Notes under the pieces: generated by a model
Databases searched by the model: none
Seen by the model: only the letters and a program-made list of their open reading frames with translations
Told to the model about the DNA's origin: nothing
Translations under genes and position numbers: made by a program
Origin: Thermothelomyces thermophilus ATCC 42464
Taxonomy: Eukaryota; Ascomycota; Sordariomycetes; Sordariales; Chaetomiaceae
Assembly (NCBI RefSeq): GCF_000226095.1
Contig: NC_016475.1
Location: forward strand, 4,030,001-4,094,000
Length of the DNA: 64,000 bases
Direction of reading: 5' to 3'
Shown here: positions 12,277 through 23,156 of the stretch, piece after piece
Numbering within the stretch: position 1 is the first letter of the stretch
How the letters are laid out: each line of letters begins with the position of its first letter

Positions 12277-12499
12277 TCCTCTTTGGCGATGAGTTCACCA
12301 CTAAGACCAAAGGTGGCTTCGTCGTGTACTACGTCTCGCCCGGTAAAGGCGGCAGGAAGTCGCAGTCGTGCTTCCGCTGCTGCAACGGCCCAGACTTTGG
12401 AGGCGACAACCTCACCCCTTGTGCCAACCCTAACCTCGACACCGAGGAGCTGCCCAACAAGCCATGCTACGGCATCCGGTCCAACATACTGTATCCGAC
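12277..12499 (+). pseudogene. Fragment of a second DUF1996 gene
   Basis: One exon-like segment reads FVVYYVSPGKGG, then SQSCFRCCNGPDFGG, LDTEELPNKPCYG and IRSNILYPT. It parallels residues of the intact upstream gene (VYYTAPGP; SCFRCYDAPNFGG; DTETFPTKPCPGG; IRSSVIFP) in the same order, but the segment between YYVSPGK and SCFRC is shortened, so the FRMFSGD region is gone. It ends at a normal GTATGC donor at the same position as exon 4 of the intact gene. No matching 5' exons or following CWDGRN exon were found. It is best read as the remnant of a tandem duplicate. A (CT)n microsatellite at about 12529-12554 lies just downstream. Confidence 0.7.
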
Positions 12500-12666
12500 G
12501 TATGCATCATTCCATTTCCCGTTCCTCATCTCTCTCTCTCTCTCTCTCTCTCTCCAACGATAAGACCCAAAGAAAATATGATAAACAAATTTTCAAACAA
12601 AGAAACCATTCCCCAGTCCACTTGCTTAATGTTATTGTTTTTCCACCCCTCTAAGCTCGTCTCTCC

Positions 12667-13090
12667 TCAGGGGGCGGGCCTCTCCCGGACGGAACCCGCC
12701 TCCAAGGCCGACACGCCGTCCATCAGCCAGCCGTCCTCCTCGCCGACTCGCAGGGCTCCGACCCGGCCGAGTTGCGAGTCAAAGTCATCTGCGGCACTGA
12801 CGGCAAGCTCGACGTGCTCCCACCGACCCGGGGCGCTCTCGAAGAGGGCAAGCTGCCCCGCGGTGACCACGGCGTTGCGGATCCGGCGCCCGTTCATTTC
12901 GCAGGCCGCAAGCTCGTCCAGGTGCGCGGCGACGCCGTCGTAGTCGAGGGGCGGGCCGCCGTCGTCCGCCTCGGCATCGGCGCGCAGCACGTCGAGGAAG
13001 TTGGCCCAGATGGCCCAGCGGCTCGGGCGGTCCAGCGGCGGGTAATTATTAGTGCAGCGCGACCTGGATGCGCGACTTGAAGGGGTCGGT
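12667..13090 (-). pseudogene. C-terminal relic of a fungal AAA+ ATPase gene
   Basis: The reverse strand reads TDPFKSRIQVALH, then, after an interruption, YPPLDRPSRWAIWANFLDVL, and on through HLDELAACEMNGRRIRNAV to TAGQLALFESAPGRWEHVE. This matches the sensor-2/lid end of large fungal cytosolic AAA+ ATPases (F.SRI..ALHY..L, W.NF, EMNGR.IRNA). Only this end is present; no Walker A or B segment is seen upstream. The H and Y codons are separated by extra bases at 13043-13051 (TAATTATTA on the plus strand) that bring a stop. It converges on the DUF1996 fragment. Confidence 0.7.
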
Positions 13091-13236
13091 GTTGATGGAG
13101 TCAATTCAGTTCTAATTGCTTCGGGGATTGGACATGATGCAGCACTGATAAATCGGTATGCTGCCCAAGCATGTGTGCATCACGCTGCTCAGCATTCGCG
13201 TGAAGGATAAGTCGGGGCCCCCTGGATTTGAAATCC

Positions 13237-13310
13237 CCCCCCCCCCCCCCCCCGAAAAAAAAAAAAACCATCTGGAAACACTTGACACACACACACACAC
13301 ACACACACAC
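13237..13310. repeat. Compound simple repeat: C-run, A-run and (AC)n
   Basis: About 17 C, then about 13 A, then after a short gap about 13 copies of AC (13285-13310). It is non-coding and lies between the ATPase relic and the secreted-protein gene. Confidence 0.85.
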
Positions 13311-13548
13311 CTATCTTCTTCAACCACATATTAAACGACAGTCTTCTTTTCAACCTCCTACAATACAGGAACCCTTTGATTCTGCACTTTCTGACCCGCC
13401 CTACGATTCGCTTGTCCCGGTCCCAATCAGTCTCGCATCTGACCCGACAACAATTAACAAAGCTTTGTATCCAGTTCCCCAGTTTCCCGGCTCTCGCCCA
13501 TCCCACGCAGCCCACGGCTCACGGCTCACGGGTTTAATTAATACAATC

Positions 13549-14227
13549 TCAGGACAGAACCTTGGCCAGCGCCGTGACCTGGTCCCGCAACGCCTGGCTC
13601 TCGCGGGGCGAGTTCTTGAGCACCTTCTCGAGCAGGTGATCAACCTGGGCGCCCGGGGCGGTCGGGGGGTTTCCCTGGGCGGTCTGGATGCGGGAGACCT
13701 GGAACTGGAGGAAGAACTTGGGCACCTTGATGGCGAGGCTGCCGCCGACGGAGCGGATGCCGGCCTCGGTGGCGAGGTAGACGTCGAGCCGGCGCTGGAA
13801 GGTGGCCAAGTCGGCGTTGCGCAGGGGCGTGGGGGTGGCGAAGCGGTCGAGCGCGAACTCGAGCGGCGTCTTGGACGACGACGAGGTCGCGAAGTTGACG
13901 GACGAGAAGGTCACGCCCCCCGACGACACGTCCGGCACCCCCGCGATCGTCGTCCGCGACGTGTCGCACGTCACCCGGTTCCGCAGCTGCGCGGCAATGT
14001 CCGACGTCTCCTTGGGCAGCACCTGGTTGCCGATGACGAAGCAGGCGCCGTTGGCCTGTCGCTCCACGACGGCCGCCGGAGCTAATTAATCGAGAACCCT
14101 ATGTCAGCTGGTTGAACGCAACACGAGAGAGTAATTAATATGCCCAGAAGTGAGATCGGGCTGGAGGATGATGCGTACCGGCAGCGGCGAAGCCGGCGGT
14201 AAGAGCAAACGCGGCGACGAGCTTCAT
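13549..14227 (-). CDS. Small secreted protein of unknown function
   Basis: Two exons (14179-14227 and 13549-14081) give 193 residues. The start MKLVAAFALTAGFAAAAPAA is a clear signal peptide. The mature part opens ERQANGACFVIGNQVLPKET, has only two obvious Cys (ACF and VTCDTS), and continues as a mixed region with helical stretches (FALDRFATPTPLRNADLATF; LLEKVLKNSPRESQALRDQV). It ends LAKVLS. The intron acceptor is GATTAATTAG, so the splice site sits in a TAATTA motif, and a second copy lies in the same intron. I do not recognise a named domain; similar secreted proteins are widespread in Sordariomycetes, so it may be a wall-associated or effector-like protein. The function is unknown. Confidence 0.7.
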
Positions 14228-15154
14228 TCTGAGCGGTTCTGTGTGCGTGCGTGTTTTTTTTTTTTTTTTTTTTTCTCTGTGTGAAATAGGTAGGTAAAAA
14301 GTTTCGATTGGACTAATACACACGAGAAGCGAATGATGCCAGCACCAATGAAAGACGGAAAGAAGGAATACAGATCAAAACAGTTGAAGATCAGAAGGCA
14401 CGGTGAGGATCGTCGGTTACCCGCAACTACAAGTAGTACGAGACGACGCTCATCGCGTTGCGCCAGGGGGTTGCCCTTAAGTTTTTGGTTCGTCTCATGT
14501 CAGGCCCGGACCGTGCCGAGTTACCGGGTTGAAAATAGAAATCAGGCTATACAGCAACAGGGATAGCCCACGGGTATTCCGTATGCAAGGTGTGAGATCT
14601 GATTGTTGTTAATATGTTATGGAATCTCAGTGTTGCCCATAGCAAGCGAAGGAGGCAATCCGGTGGGGTCTGTTTCATAGCTGTGTCGGAACCCCCTTCA
14701 ACTGCCCCCTTGAGCAGGATTGTTGTTCTTTCCAGCCTTCTCTTTCTAAAAAGAAGCATAGCAATCAGGTGCATCAACATAAATTGGCATAATAACTTAT
14801 TTACTTTATTCCTGTCCCTCCGGCGCCGTTATGAAGCAGAGATTACACTGAGCGCTTGTCCTTAGGGGGAGCGCTGGGAAGATAGCGCGATACTGCAACC
14901 CCTCGTGTTTAAGACTATTAATTACGACAGGAACTCGCCAAGACATTATGGTCGGCAAACAGACACCTGGGATACTGAGAGGCGAATAGGCCTACGGAGC
15001 AAATACATATATGGACGTGGGAACAATTATTATTCATTTTCAGCATTTAATATCAAGGAGGAACGGTAAATGGTAAAAATGCGAAGTGATATTGTCAACT
15101 AATACAGGCTTGATCCTAGTTGCAGCGGCCCCGTTCTCTCCTATTCGCTTTGCT
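14228..15154. other. Spacer with T-run
   Basis: A 20-nt T-run at about 14253-14272 lies 26 bases upstream of the secreted-protein ATG, probably in its leader or promoter. No gene is seen in the rest. Confidence 0.45.
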
Positions 15155-15439
15155 CTACTCCGGGATCTGATGTTCGGCCGCGGGGACGCCGGCACGCCAT
15201 CTGTACTTGGCGGCGACGTGGTTATCGGGCGGGTACTTCTGCCCGGCCACGCCGTAAAAGTTCTCCCTGTAGGTGCCCCCGGGGACGGCGTAGTCGTCCC
15301 AGAAGAGTCCCCGCCGGCGCAGCTCCGGGAGCAGCAGGTCGATGATGTCCTTGAAAGACTGCGGGAACAGCGCGTACGCCTGTCGCAGGAGCAGCATAGG
15401 TCAGCTCAAGCTCAGGTCCTCAATAGCCCCATTGGCATC

Positions 15440-15482
<43 letters not shown>

Positions 15483-17347
15483 ATGGTCGGCGCAGGGAAG
15501 CAAGCAGGCAAGACGTACAAAGTTGAAGCCGTCGACGTCGGCCTCGCGGACCCAGGTCTCGAGACCGTCGGCCACCTGGGCTGGCGTGCCCACGATCACG
15601 GGACCGTTGCCGCCGATGCTGACGTGCTCCGCGACCGTGTGCTTGGTCCATTTGGAGTTGTGCGGCGAGAAGCGCGCGTAGCCTTCGACCGTCGACCTGT
15701 TTGCTTCCGGGTTAATAGGCAAGAGAAGAAGCTAATATTTATTATATGCACACCGACACAGACTCTGGGAGGGGTGTGTGTGTGTGTGTGTGTGTGAAAA
15801 TAGCCAAGGTAATTAATCAGCATACCTGACCGCGTTGCTCTCGACCTGGCGCAGTTCCTCGTCGTCTCCGTACTGGTTCAGATCGATGCCGGTCCAGCCG
15901 CCAAAGAGGGCCAGGGCGCCCTCGTGGGAGGCGTAGCGGCGGTAGTCGGCGAGCTTGGCGCGGGCCTCTTCCTCGGTGGCGCCGAGGATCGGGGTCACGA
16001 GGGCCAGGACCTTGATGGAGGTCGGGTCACGGCCGAAGGAGTCGCGGGCGATCTGGCGGACCTCGGCGATGTTGCGGGCGACGACGGCGGGCGAGTGGGC
16101 CGAGACAAAGATGGCCTCGGCGTGCTGGGCGGCGAACTGCTTGCCGGCGCGCGACGTGCCCGCCTGCAGCAGCAGCGGCGTCCTCTGGGGGCTCGGGTGG
16201 ACGATGTGCGGCCCCGGCACGCGGAAGAAGCGGCCGTTGTGGTTGATCTGCCGCACCAGCTCCGGCGCCGTGTACACCCCGCGCTCCCTGTCCAGCTGCA
16301 CCGCGTCGTCGCGCCAGGACGAGTTGAAGAGCTTGTACATGACCTTGAGGTACTCCTCCGCCTGGGCGTAGCGGTCGTCGTGCTGCGGGCCTCGGCAATA
16401 ATAACACGCGTTAGAAAGCCGGCCTTTTTGTCTCATATCAAGTTGATTTGTTTTCTTCCTTGAGTATTAGGGTAGTTAATTAGTCCCTTACCGCAGGCTG
16501 CTCCTCGCGACCCAAGTTACGCGCGGCGGAGTCAAGGTAGCTAGTTACTATCTACTCGTCACCAAGGGGTCAGTTAAAACGCCTAAAGCGGCAAACAGGA
16601 GGGGGATGGCCTTCGTACATTCCAACCCACGCTGAAATCAAGCGGTCAGTCCAGAGGACGAAGAACAGCAGTTAATTAATACAGTAGGCACTCCTCGGAA
16701 CCATCAGTGACTTACCGGCCGTTCGTCAGGTGGTCGACGGTGGATAACCGGCGGGCGAGGTGGTACGGCTGCTCGTACGTCGTCGAGATGGTCACTCCGA
16801 ACCCGATACTCTTGGTCGCCGCGGCCATGGCCGGCACGACCGCGAGCGGCTCCGTCACCGGCCACTGTGCCCCGGATACGAGCGCGGGCTCGAGCGACTT
16901 CTTGTAGACGTCGTATCCGCCTGAAGCAGCTGGTCAGCCGAGAACGGTTTTGTCTCTTCCCTTGGTAACCGCAAGAGGAAAATCATGGGAAAAGGGGAGA
17001 ACCCGAAAAGGGGAGAACCCGAAAAGGGAAGGGAAAAAAGGGGGGGAAAGACGGGCAACGGCTTACCCAACACGTCGGCGATGAATATCCCGTGGAACTT
17101 GGCATCCTCCAGAAGCTTGGCTAGCTCGACCCAGTGCTCGATCTTGTCAAACTCCCACGACTTGTCTTCTGGGTGGCGCCATAAACCGGGCGATTGGTGT
17201 CCGCTGCCTGGTGACGAGAGGATCGAGTTAGCGCCAAGAAGGATCACCATGGACAACAACTTTGACGCTCTCCCACTTACACATTTCAACGAATGCATTC
17301 AGGACCAACTTCTTCTTGGGCCCGGCCTCCGCGGCTTGTGACGCCAT
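15155..17347 (-). CDS. FMN-dependent monooxygenase, NtaA/SnaA/DszA/SoxA family (copy A)
   Basis: The start MASQAAEAGPKKKLVLNAFV leads through at least seven introns to the stop at 15155-15157, about 470 residues. Family segments in order: NAFVEMCSGHQSPGLW, WELAKLLEDA-like helix, FHGIFIADVLG with GYDVYKKSLEPA, QWPVTEPLAVVPAMAAATKS, TYEQPYHLARRLSTVDHLTN, GRVGWNIVTSY, HDDRYAQAEEYLKVMYKLF, PSPQRTPLLLQAGTS and VAEHVSIGGNGPVIVGTPAQ. These define bacterial-luciferase-like flavin monooxygenases that use FMNH2 from a reductase to oxidise N or S compounds such as aminocarboxylates or sulfones. The substrate here is unknown. No frame breaks were found. One intron contains a 39-nt A-run. It heads the possible catabolic cluster. 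Confidence 0.85.
15442..15480. repeat. 39-nt A homopolymer within an intron of the monooxygenase
   Basis: An uninterrupted A-run on the plus strand, hence a T-run in the transcript, between donor GTACGT and acceptor GCGACAG. The length may be uncertain in the assembly. Confidence 0.9.
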
Positions 17348-18166
17348 CGCTCCGGGGAGTTGATCTCTTTGACAAAAAATTATTAAGTCGAGGACTTCGG
17401 AGTCTCAATGACTGCTTTCTAAGAGCGGTCTTGCCACACAACCGGAAAAAAAAAAACAACAGAAAGGAAACTGTGAACCAGACAGCCCCGCCGCCTCCTC
17501 ACATGAGCTCCCCACGGGATTGATATGAGGGCGGCCGGGAACGGGGAGCCGACGGGCCCGGGGCCGGTTTTCGGCTCGTGTCCCGAGAACCGCAATTGCG
17601 CCATCCGTGGTGCGGATGATGCACCCATGCGGCACCCGGCGAAGCCCCCAATACCACGGAAAGGATGCCTCTACAACAGGGGACGCCATGATTGAGCGTC
17701 GACGCTACTGCACGTGCTTATGCCCACGAGGTTTCAACGGTCTGATTGCAGCGGTGGTAAAAGCCTGCTGATCATCAGAGGGATAGCAGGGTTGCGTTTG
17801 AACCACTCGTCCCCAAGGCTAGCCTCTCCATTGGGAATTTTTCTTGTTTTCTTCTACGCGGTCCGATGTGGGGAGGTGCCCTAGCAGTGTATGCACTGTC
17901 GGACCCGGTCGGAGTTCTCAGAACCACAGTTTGCTAGTCTCTCGTTCTGGGACCTGTCAGGAAGCGAATAAACGAAATACAGCAGAGATCGGTAAATATT
18001 ATCTAATTAACGACAACTCGAGTGTATCTGGTCCGTCAGACCTTCAATCCACGGATGGCTTATCTTATGCATGTCTATAAGCTCTAGCATTCCCGGGCAA
18101 GCCCCCTAATTCAGAGGCTTCGCTTCTCAGACACACACACACACACACACACAGAAAGCAAGCCCG
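17348..18166. other. Spacer: monooxygenase promoter and 3' end of UNC93-like gene
   Basis: No coding signal. An (AC)n microsatellite at 18131-18152 lies just 3' of the UNC93-like stop. Confidence 0.45.
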
Positions 18167-20136
18167 TTACCACCCTTTCTTGTCCGCTTCAGTCTCCTCC
18201 GCCGGGCTCGGCGCGTCCGGGGTGCTGCCGCTTCCGCTCTCGGCGGTCGGCCCCCGGAGCCCCGTAACGACCTTTCCTCCGCTGCCGCCTTCGCCGCCGC
18301 TGATAATAATAGCGCCGTCCTTGCGGGCGCCAAAGTGGCGCAGGACGAGCCAGGCGGGCAGGATGGCCGCGGCCCAGAGGCCAAAGTTGAGGTAGACGCC
18401 GCCGACCTCGCCGAAGATGGCGATGGATTCGAGGCCGTAGCTCAGCGCCTGCCAGGCCGACTCGGTCCCGCGGAGCAGGGCGGCGTAGCGGATCACTTCG
18501 GCCTCGTCGCGCGCGAGGTTGTGGATGATGAAGTATCTTTTTTTTGCGGGGGTCGAGTCAGCCAAATATAATTAATAATGTCTTTGTATCGAGAAGTGAA
18601 TGAAGAAAGAAAGTAGGAGAGAAGAAAGAAGCATGGGCATGATTAATTACTTACAGGAACAGATAGTTGAGCTGGAAGCCGAGCGTCAAAAAGACAAAGA
18701 CGCCAAAGGCGGCGCCGAAGCCCGAATCGGACCAGTCGTACGTCGGCCTCGTGCGGTGGAAGCGGGTTACCAGCACGGTGGCCCATATCCACCAGGCGCC
18801 CTGGAGGATCACGATGGCGGCGAACGACGACCGGGTCCTGATCTTGAGCGAGATCTTGGTCCGGTCGAGCCAGTGCTGCGCGGAAGAAGTTGCATGAGCA
18901 TATGATGACCAATTTAAAGTATTTAAGGGACAAAATACAAAAGAAGAGAACGGAGGGAGAGGGGGTCGGTCTCTTACACCCAGGATGTTGCCCGCGATGA
19001 CAGCCACGATGCCGGACAAGAACGAACCCAGCGCCCGGGATCGGACGCTAAACCAGACTTCAGAAGAAAAAAGGGACATGTTAGCCATTAATTAAGCTCT
19101 GCCCTGTGTTTTGTGAATCGCGAATAATTAATTAATTAGCGACTTACGTGCGAGGTAGGTGAAGAAGACGGCCTCGGCGAAGACGGCCTGTCCGATGAAG
19201 AGGACGAGGAGGAGGAAGTTCCTGCCGAAGAAGAGCTTGGTGGTCTCCTTGATCTCCCACCACGGGTTCTGCACGATCGAGAGGCTGACCTTCTTGCCGT
19301 CCCTCCTCTCGACCCTGGAGGGGCTGTTGAGCAGCAGGCCGACGAGGGGCCCGGCGGCCTGGATGGCGATGAAGACGAGGAAGACGGCGTACGAGACCTT
19401 GCCGGCCTCGTTGCGGTCCGCGTTGAGGCCGAGGTTGATGGCGCCGCCCAGGATCTGGCCGCTCAGGCGGTAGGTCAGCCAGTAGCCCAGCGCCTTGCCC
19501 CGGTTCCACGGCTCCGGGTAGGCGATGGCGATGGCCGCCTCGGCCATCCAGAAGACGCCGGCCGAGATGCCGCACAGTGCCGCGCCGAACAGCGTCAGCC
19601 ACTCGGTCCCGAACCGGTTGTTGGTGTAGAGGCCCGCCGCGTAGGGCGCGTACCCGATTCTGGAGTAATTAGCCAGACATAATTACAACTCTGTCAGCCC
19701 TACGCTCCGCAAGACACGAAGGAAAATAATAAGAGAAGAAGAAGAAGAAGAGACAGGAACAAGAGAGAGAGAGAGGAAGAAACACTCACGTCCCGAAGAT
19801 GAGCGCCCCCTTAATGCCGATGTAGTGCACGAGGGCGCTGGAAAAGTAGCACGAGACGACCATGAGGCAGAAGGTCAGCGCGTTGGCGGCGTTGACCAGG
19901 CGCGGGCTCGCGGCGCCGCCGGCCCCGAGCGAGTTCATGGCGCCCCAGATACCCGGGGCCGCGAGGTTGCAGAGCCCGAGGATGGTCATGTTGTAGAAGG
20001 TTGACCGGTACCACCGGACTGGATCCCATCGCGTCAGACCGGTGGCGCTCACAGAAACATTCTTCTACTTACCTGGGTGCTGCTGATCCTTTGGAGGAGC
20101 ATTTTCGCTCTCACTGTCTCGCGAGACATCCGCCAT
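18167..20136 (-). CDS. UNC93-like (DUF895) major facilitator protein
   Basis: Six exons give about 500 residues starting MADVSRDSESENAPPKDQQH. The family opening VRWYRSTFYNMTILGLCNLA is followed by PGIWGAMNSLGAGG, hydrophobic helices, AALCGISAGVFWMAEAAIAI, YPEPWNRGKALGYWLTYRLS and GGAINLGLNADRNEAGKVSY, then the second half with GHWLDRTKISLKIRTRSSFA and YNLFL-like helices. This is the fungal UNC93/DUF895 MFS group, plasma-membrane or endomembrane proteins often near iron, metabolite or catabolic genes; their transported molecules are mostly unknown. The C-terminal tail is acidic and Gly/Ser-rich. All junctions are in phase. TAATTA motifs lie in four of its introns, including a run of three. 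Confidence 0.82.
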
Positions 20137-21039
20137 ATTGACTGGCACTGAGCCAACTGTGATCCGTATGGCTTAATTAATATGCAATATTATCACGCAG
20201 AGTGCTGTGATAATTACTATTATCTTAATTGAAGCAGAAGCGACGAGGGGAAGCCACGACAGGGTACGCTCGGGCGGCTAATGTTGCTTGCACAAACTGC
20301 CCTCTGCGTGGTGAGGTTGCATTAATTATATATGCTGGGGCTCGTTTTCTGTCCCGAAAGTCTGGTTTGCTAGATAATAATTATTAGCTGGGAGCTCTCT
20401 GCACTCTGGCGAGGTCACCACCCCTTGTCCTTTGCGCCAGCGATGGGGAGTAGCACGCCATCTTTCTCCCACGATAGCCAAGCAGACGTGGATCCCTGTC
20501 GCTTCCGGACGGTCACCTAGTTCGTCCCAGTGTTTGTCCCAGTGTTCAGGTAAACATTCCGTGAATGGGATAGCTGGTTGGGGGTCTAAGCTAGTCCAAG
20601 CTAGCGATCAGAGGTATGACATGGCGACCGGCACTTGTTGCGAGCAAGAGAGTAGGAATGGGGTCCAGATTCTTGACGAAGCATACGATCTTATTGCGGA
20701 ATTTTAGTTTCTTTGTGGTAAATTGGAGTAATCATCCTGATACGGCGTCCATGGTCTAGTTAAGTAACGGGAATGCAAAGAAAGCGAGCGGACGGACATC
20801 AACTGATGGACCATGAGGCGATAGAGTTTAGTCCAATTCATGACTAGCTTTCATGTTGGAAATAAAAATGAAAAAAAAAAAAAGTAATTAATCACACATG
20901 TCCTCCAGTCCCTCCTCGCCTCCCCGTTGTGCTAATAATTAAGTATTTGTTTGACTGTCCTCATGGTAATCACTACTGCTATTAATGACCGCTACCAATA
21001 CTTAATTATTCATGAATCTCTTAATCTGCTAATGACCGC
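20137..21039. other. Spacer between UNC93-like and Baeyer-Villiger genes
   Basis: AT-rich, about eight TAATTA motifs, no convincing ORF. It should hold the UNC93-like promoter and the 3' UTR of the monooxygenase. Confidence 0.45.
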
Positions 21040-23156
21040 TCATGGAAGATCCCACCAGGGCTCGTGCAGGTTCCTGAGGTCGATCTCGCCGGGCAGCTTG
21101 AGGTACGAGGTCATGTCGGAGGCGGGATCCTGCTCCTTCTTGGTCCAGCCGTTGCCAAAGTACCAGGCGAAGCGGTTGCCCGTGTCCGAGAGGTACTCGT
21201 ACTCCCAGTCCTCCCAGCGGGGCTCGCGGCGGACGGCGGTGACGTGGCCGGCGCTGCCGGGCCAGACGCCGTGGATGCGCCCGCCCGGGCGGCCGCCGTT
21301 GTACCAGGAGCTGCAGCCGTCGGCCAGGACGGTGGTGGCGAAGAAGGCGTCGGCGTACTCGAGGAAGTCGTCCGCCGCCCGCCGCGACGGCTGCAGCGAC
21401 CGGATGCCCTCGCGGCCCATCTTGCGCAGCACCTTGGCGTAGTACGTCAGCTGCGTCTCGACGCTGTGCGGCACCGTCCCGGACGGGCCCGTCCCGTGCG
21501 GGCCGTGGACGAAGAAGAGGTTGGGGAACCCGGGCGTGGCCAGGCCGAGGTACGTGTAGGGGAACCCGTAGGACTCGCTCTCCTTGCCCTCCTCCCTCTC
21601 CTCCCCCTTCTCCTTCTCCTTCTCGCCAGCAGCAGCGCCGTCGGGCCGCCACAGGTCGCGCAGGTCCCGGCCGCGGGCCCGGATGGGGAAGGGCGGGACC
21701 GAGTCGACGTTGGCGCCGGTGGCGCAGAAGATGGCGTCGACGTCGCGGACCCGGCCGTCTTCGGTCTCGATGCCGGTCTCGGTGAGGCGGCGGATCGGGG
21801 TGCGGATGTAGTCGACGTTGTCTTCCGTCAGGGCCTCGAGGTAGCCCGGCCCCGGGGTCAGGCGGCGGCAGTTGGGAGAGAAGTCCGGGATCATGTGGGC
21901 GAGCAGCTCGGGCTTCCTGGCCAGCCGCCTGCGCATGATGTCGACGAAGCGGTCGCGCAGCTCCCGGTTGAGGTCGGAGCCGCGGAAGAAGCTGCCGAAG
22001 CGGCGCCAGTACTTGTCCTCGAGCTCCTTGCGGAAGGCCAGGTAGGTCCGGTCGTCCCTGAACGACTCCTGCTGCTCCGGCGGGATCGGCTGGGCCTCGA
22101 GCGTCCGCTCGTCGCCGGCCCACGACGCCGCGATCCAGGTCCGGTTGCGGGCGTAGTGGTCGAGCCGGGCCACCACCTTCTGCAGGTTGGCCACCAGCTG
22201 GATCCCGCTGGCCCCGTTCCCGATCACCGCGACCCTCTTGCCCCGCGGGTCGAAGGAGGGGTCCCAGTTGGAGGCGTGCCTCAGCAGCCCGCGGTACTCG
22301 CTCATCCCGGGGTAGTCCGGCAGCTTCCAGGCGTTGAACCGGCCGATGGCCGTGAACAGCACGTCTACCTCGTCGACCGTCTCCTTGTCCGCGCCGAGGT
22401 CCCGCACCACCAGCCGCCACACGCCCCGGTCGGCGTCCCAGTCGGCGGCCTCGACCCGGTGCCGGAACTTGGCGAAGCGGTAGACGTCGTGCTTGCGGGC
22501 CACCCCCTGCCAGTAGTCCCGGATCTCTGCGCCGGGCGAGAACTGGTCGGACCAGTCCCGCTTTGGCTCGAATGTGGCCTGGTACACGTGGGATGGGATA
22601 TCGCACCGGACGCCCGGGTACACGTTCTCCAGCCATGTGCCGCCCTGGATTCAAGCGTTTCCCCAATAACCCCCCGGGCGCGGGCATGTGTCAGAAAAAT
22701 CAGGACCGAACTAAACAAGCCTGTTGGAAACAGGGGTTGGGATGGGAGCGGGAGAGAGCGGGCATGACTCACAAAGTCGTGATTCTTCTCGTAGATGGTC
22801 AGCTGGATGTTGGGCACCTTGGCCGGGAACAGGATCCCGGCCAGGACCCCCGCGAGACCCCCGCCGATGACGGCCACCCTCAGGGACCGAGGCTCGTCGA
22901 TGAAACGGTCGACCAGGCTGAGCCTGGACTTGGGGTACAGCGGCGACTTCTCCGCCGTGCTGGTGCTGGTGTTAGTGCTGGTGCCGTTCGGGGTGGCATC
23001 GGGCGCCACCCCCTGAGTCTCGGCCTCGGCGGCCTCGGCGACCCGGACGGGGGCCTCCTTGGCGTCTGCTGCCAGCGCCGGCTCTTTCAGGGCGACGCCG
23101 TTCGCGTGCCCGTTGGCGTGCCCGTTGGCGTGCCCGTTGGCGATCCCGGTCGTCAT
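21040..23156 (-). CDS. Type I Baeyer-Villiger monooxygenase-like flavoprotein
   Basis: Two exons (22773-23156, 21040-22644) encode 662 residues. An FAD-binding Rossmann motif VIGGGLAG lies at about 97-103, GGTW at 129-132, the Baeyer-Villiger fingerprint variant YRGLLRHASNWD at 245-256 (F-x-G-x3-H-x3-W-P/D with Tyr first and Asp last), and the NADPH Rossmann motif VIGNGASG at about 268-275. C-terminal segments PNLFFVHGPHGTGPSG and SETQ-like VETQLTYYAKVLRKM fit this family. Expected reaction: NADPH- and O2-dependent oxidation of a ketone to an ester or lactone. Residues 6-20 are a tandem ANGH repeat, an unusual leader before a Pro/Thr-rich linker. It shares a divergent promoter with the Dal5-type permease, suggesting joint control. 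Confidence 0.88.

Noticed and set aside
21064-22767. A 567-codon open frame on the plus strand opposite the Baeyer-Villiger gene.
   Set aside because: It is a shadow of GC-rich codon bias on the other strand; its translation is Ala/Val/Gly/Arg-rich without domains. The same applies to long frames at 2479-3741, 38179-39471 and 27673-28752.
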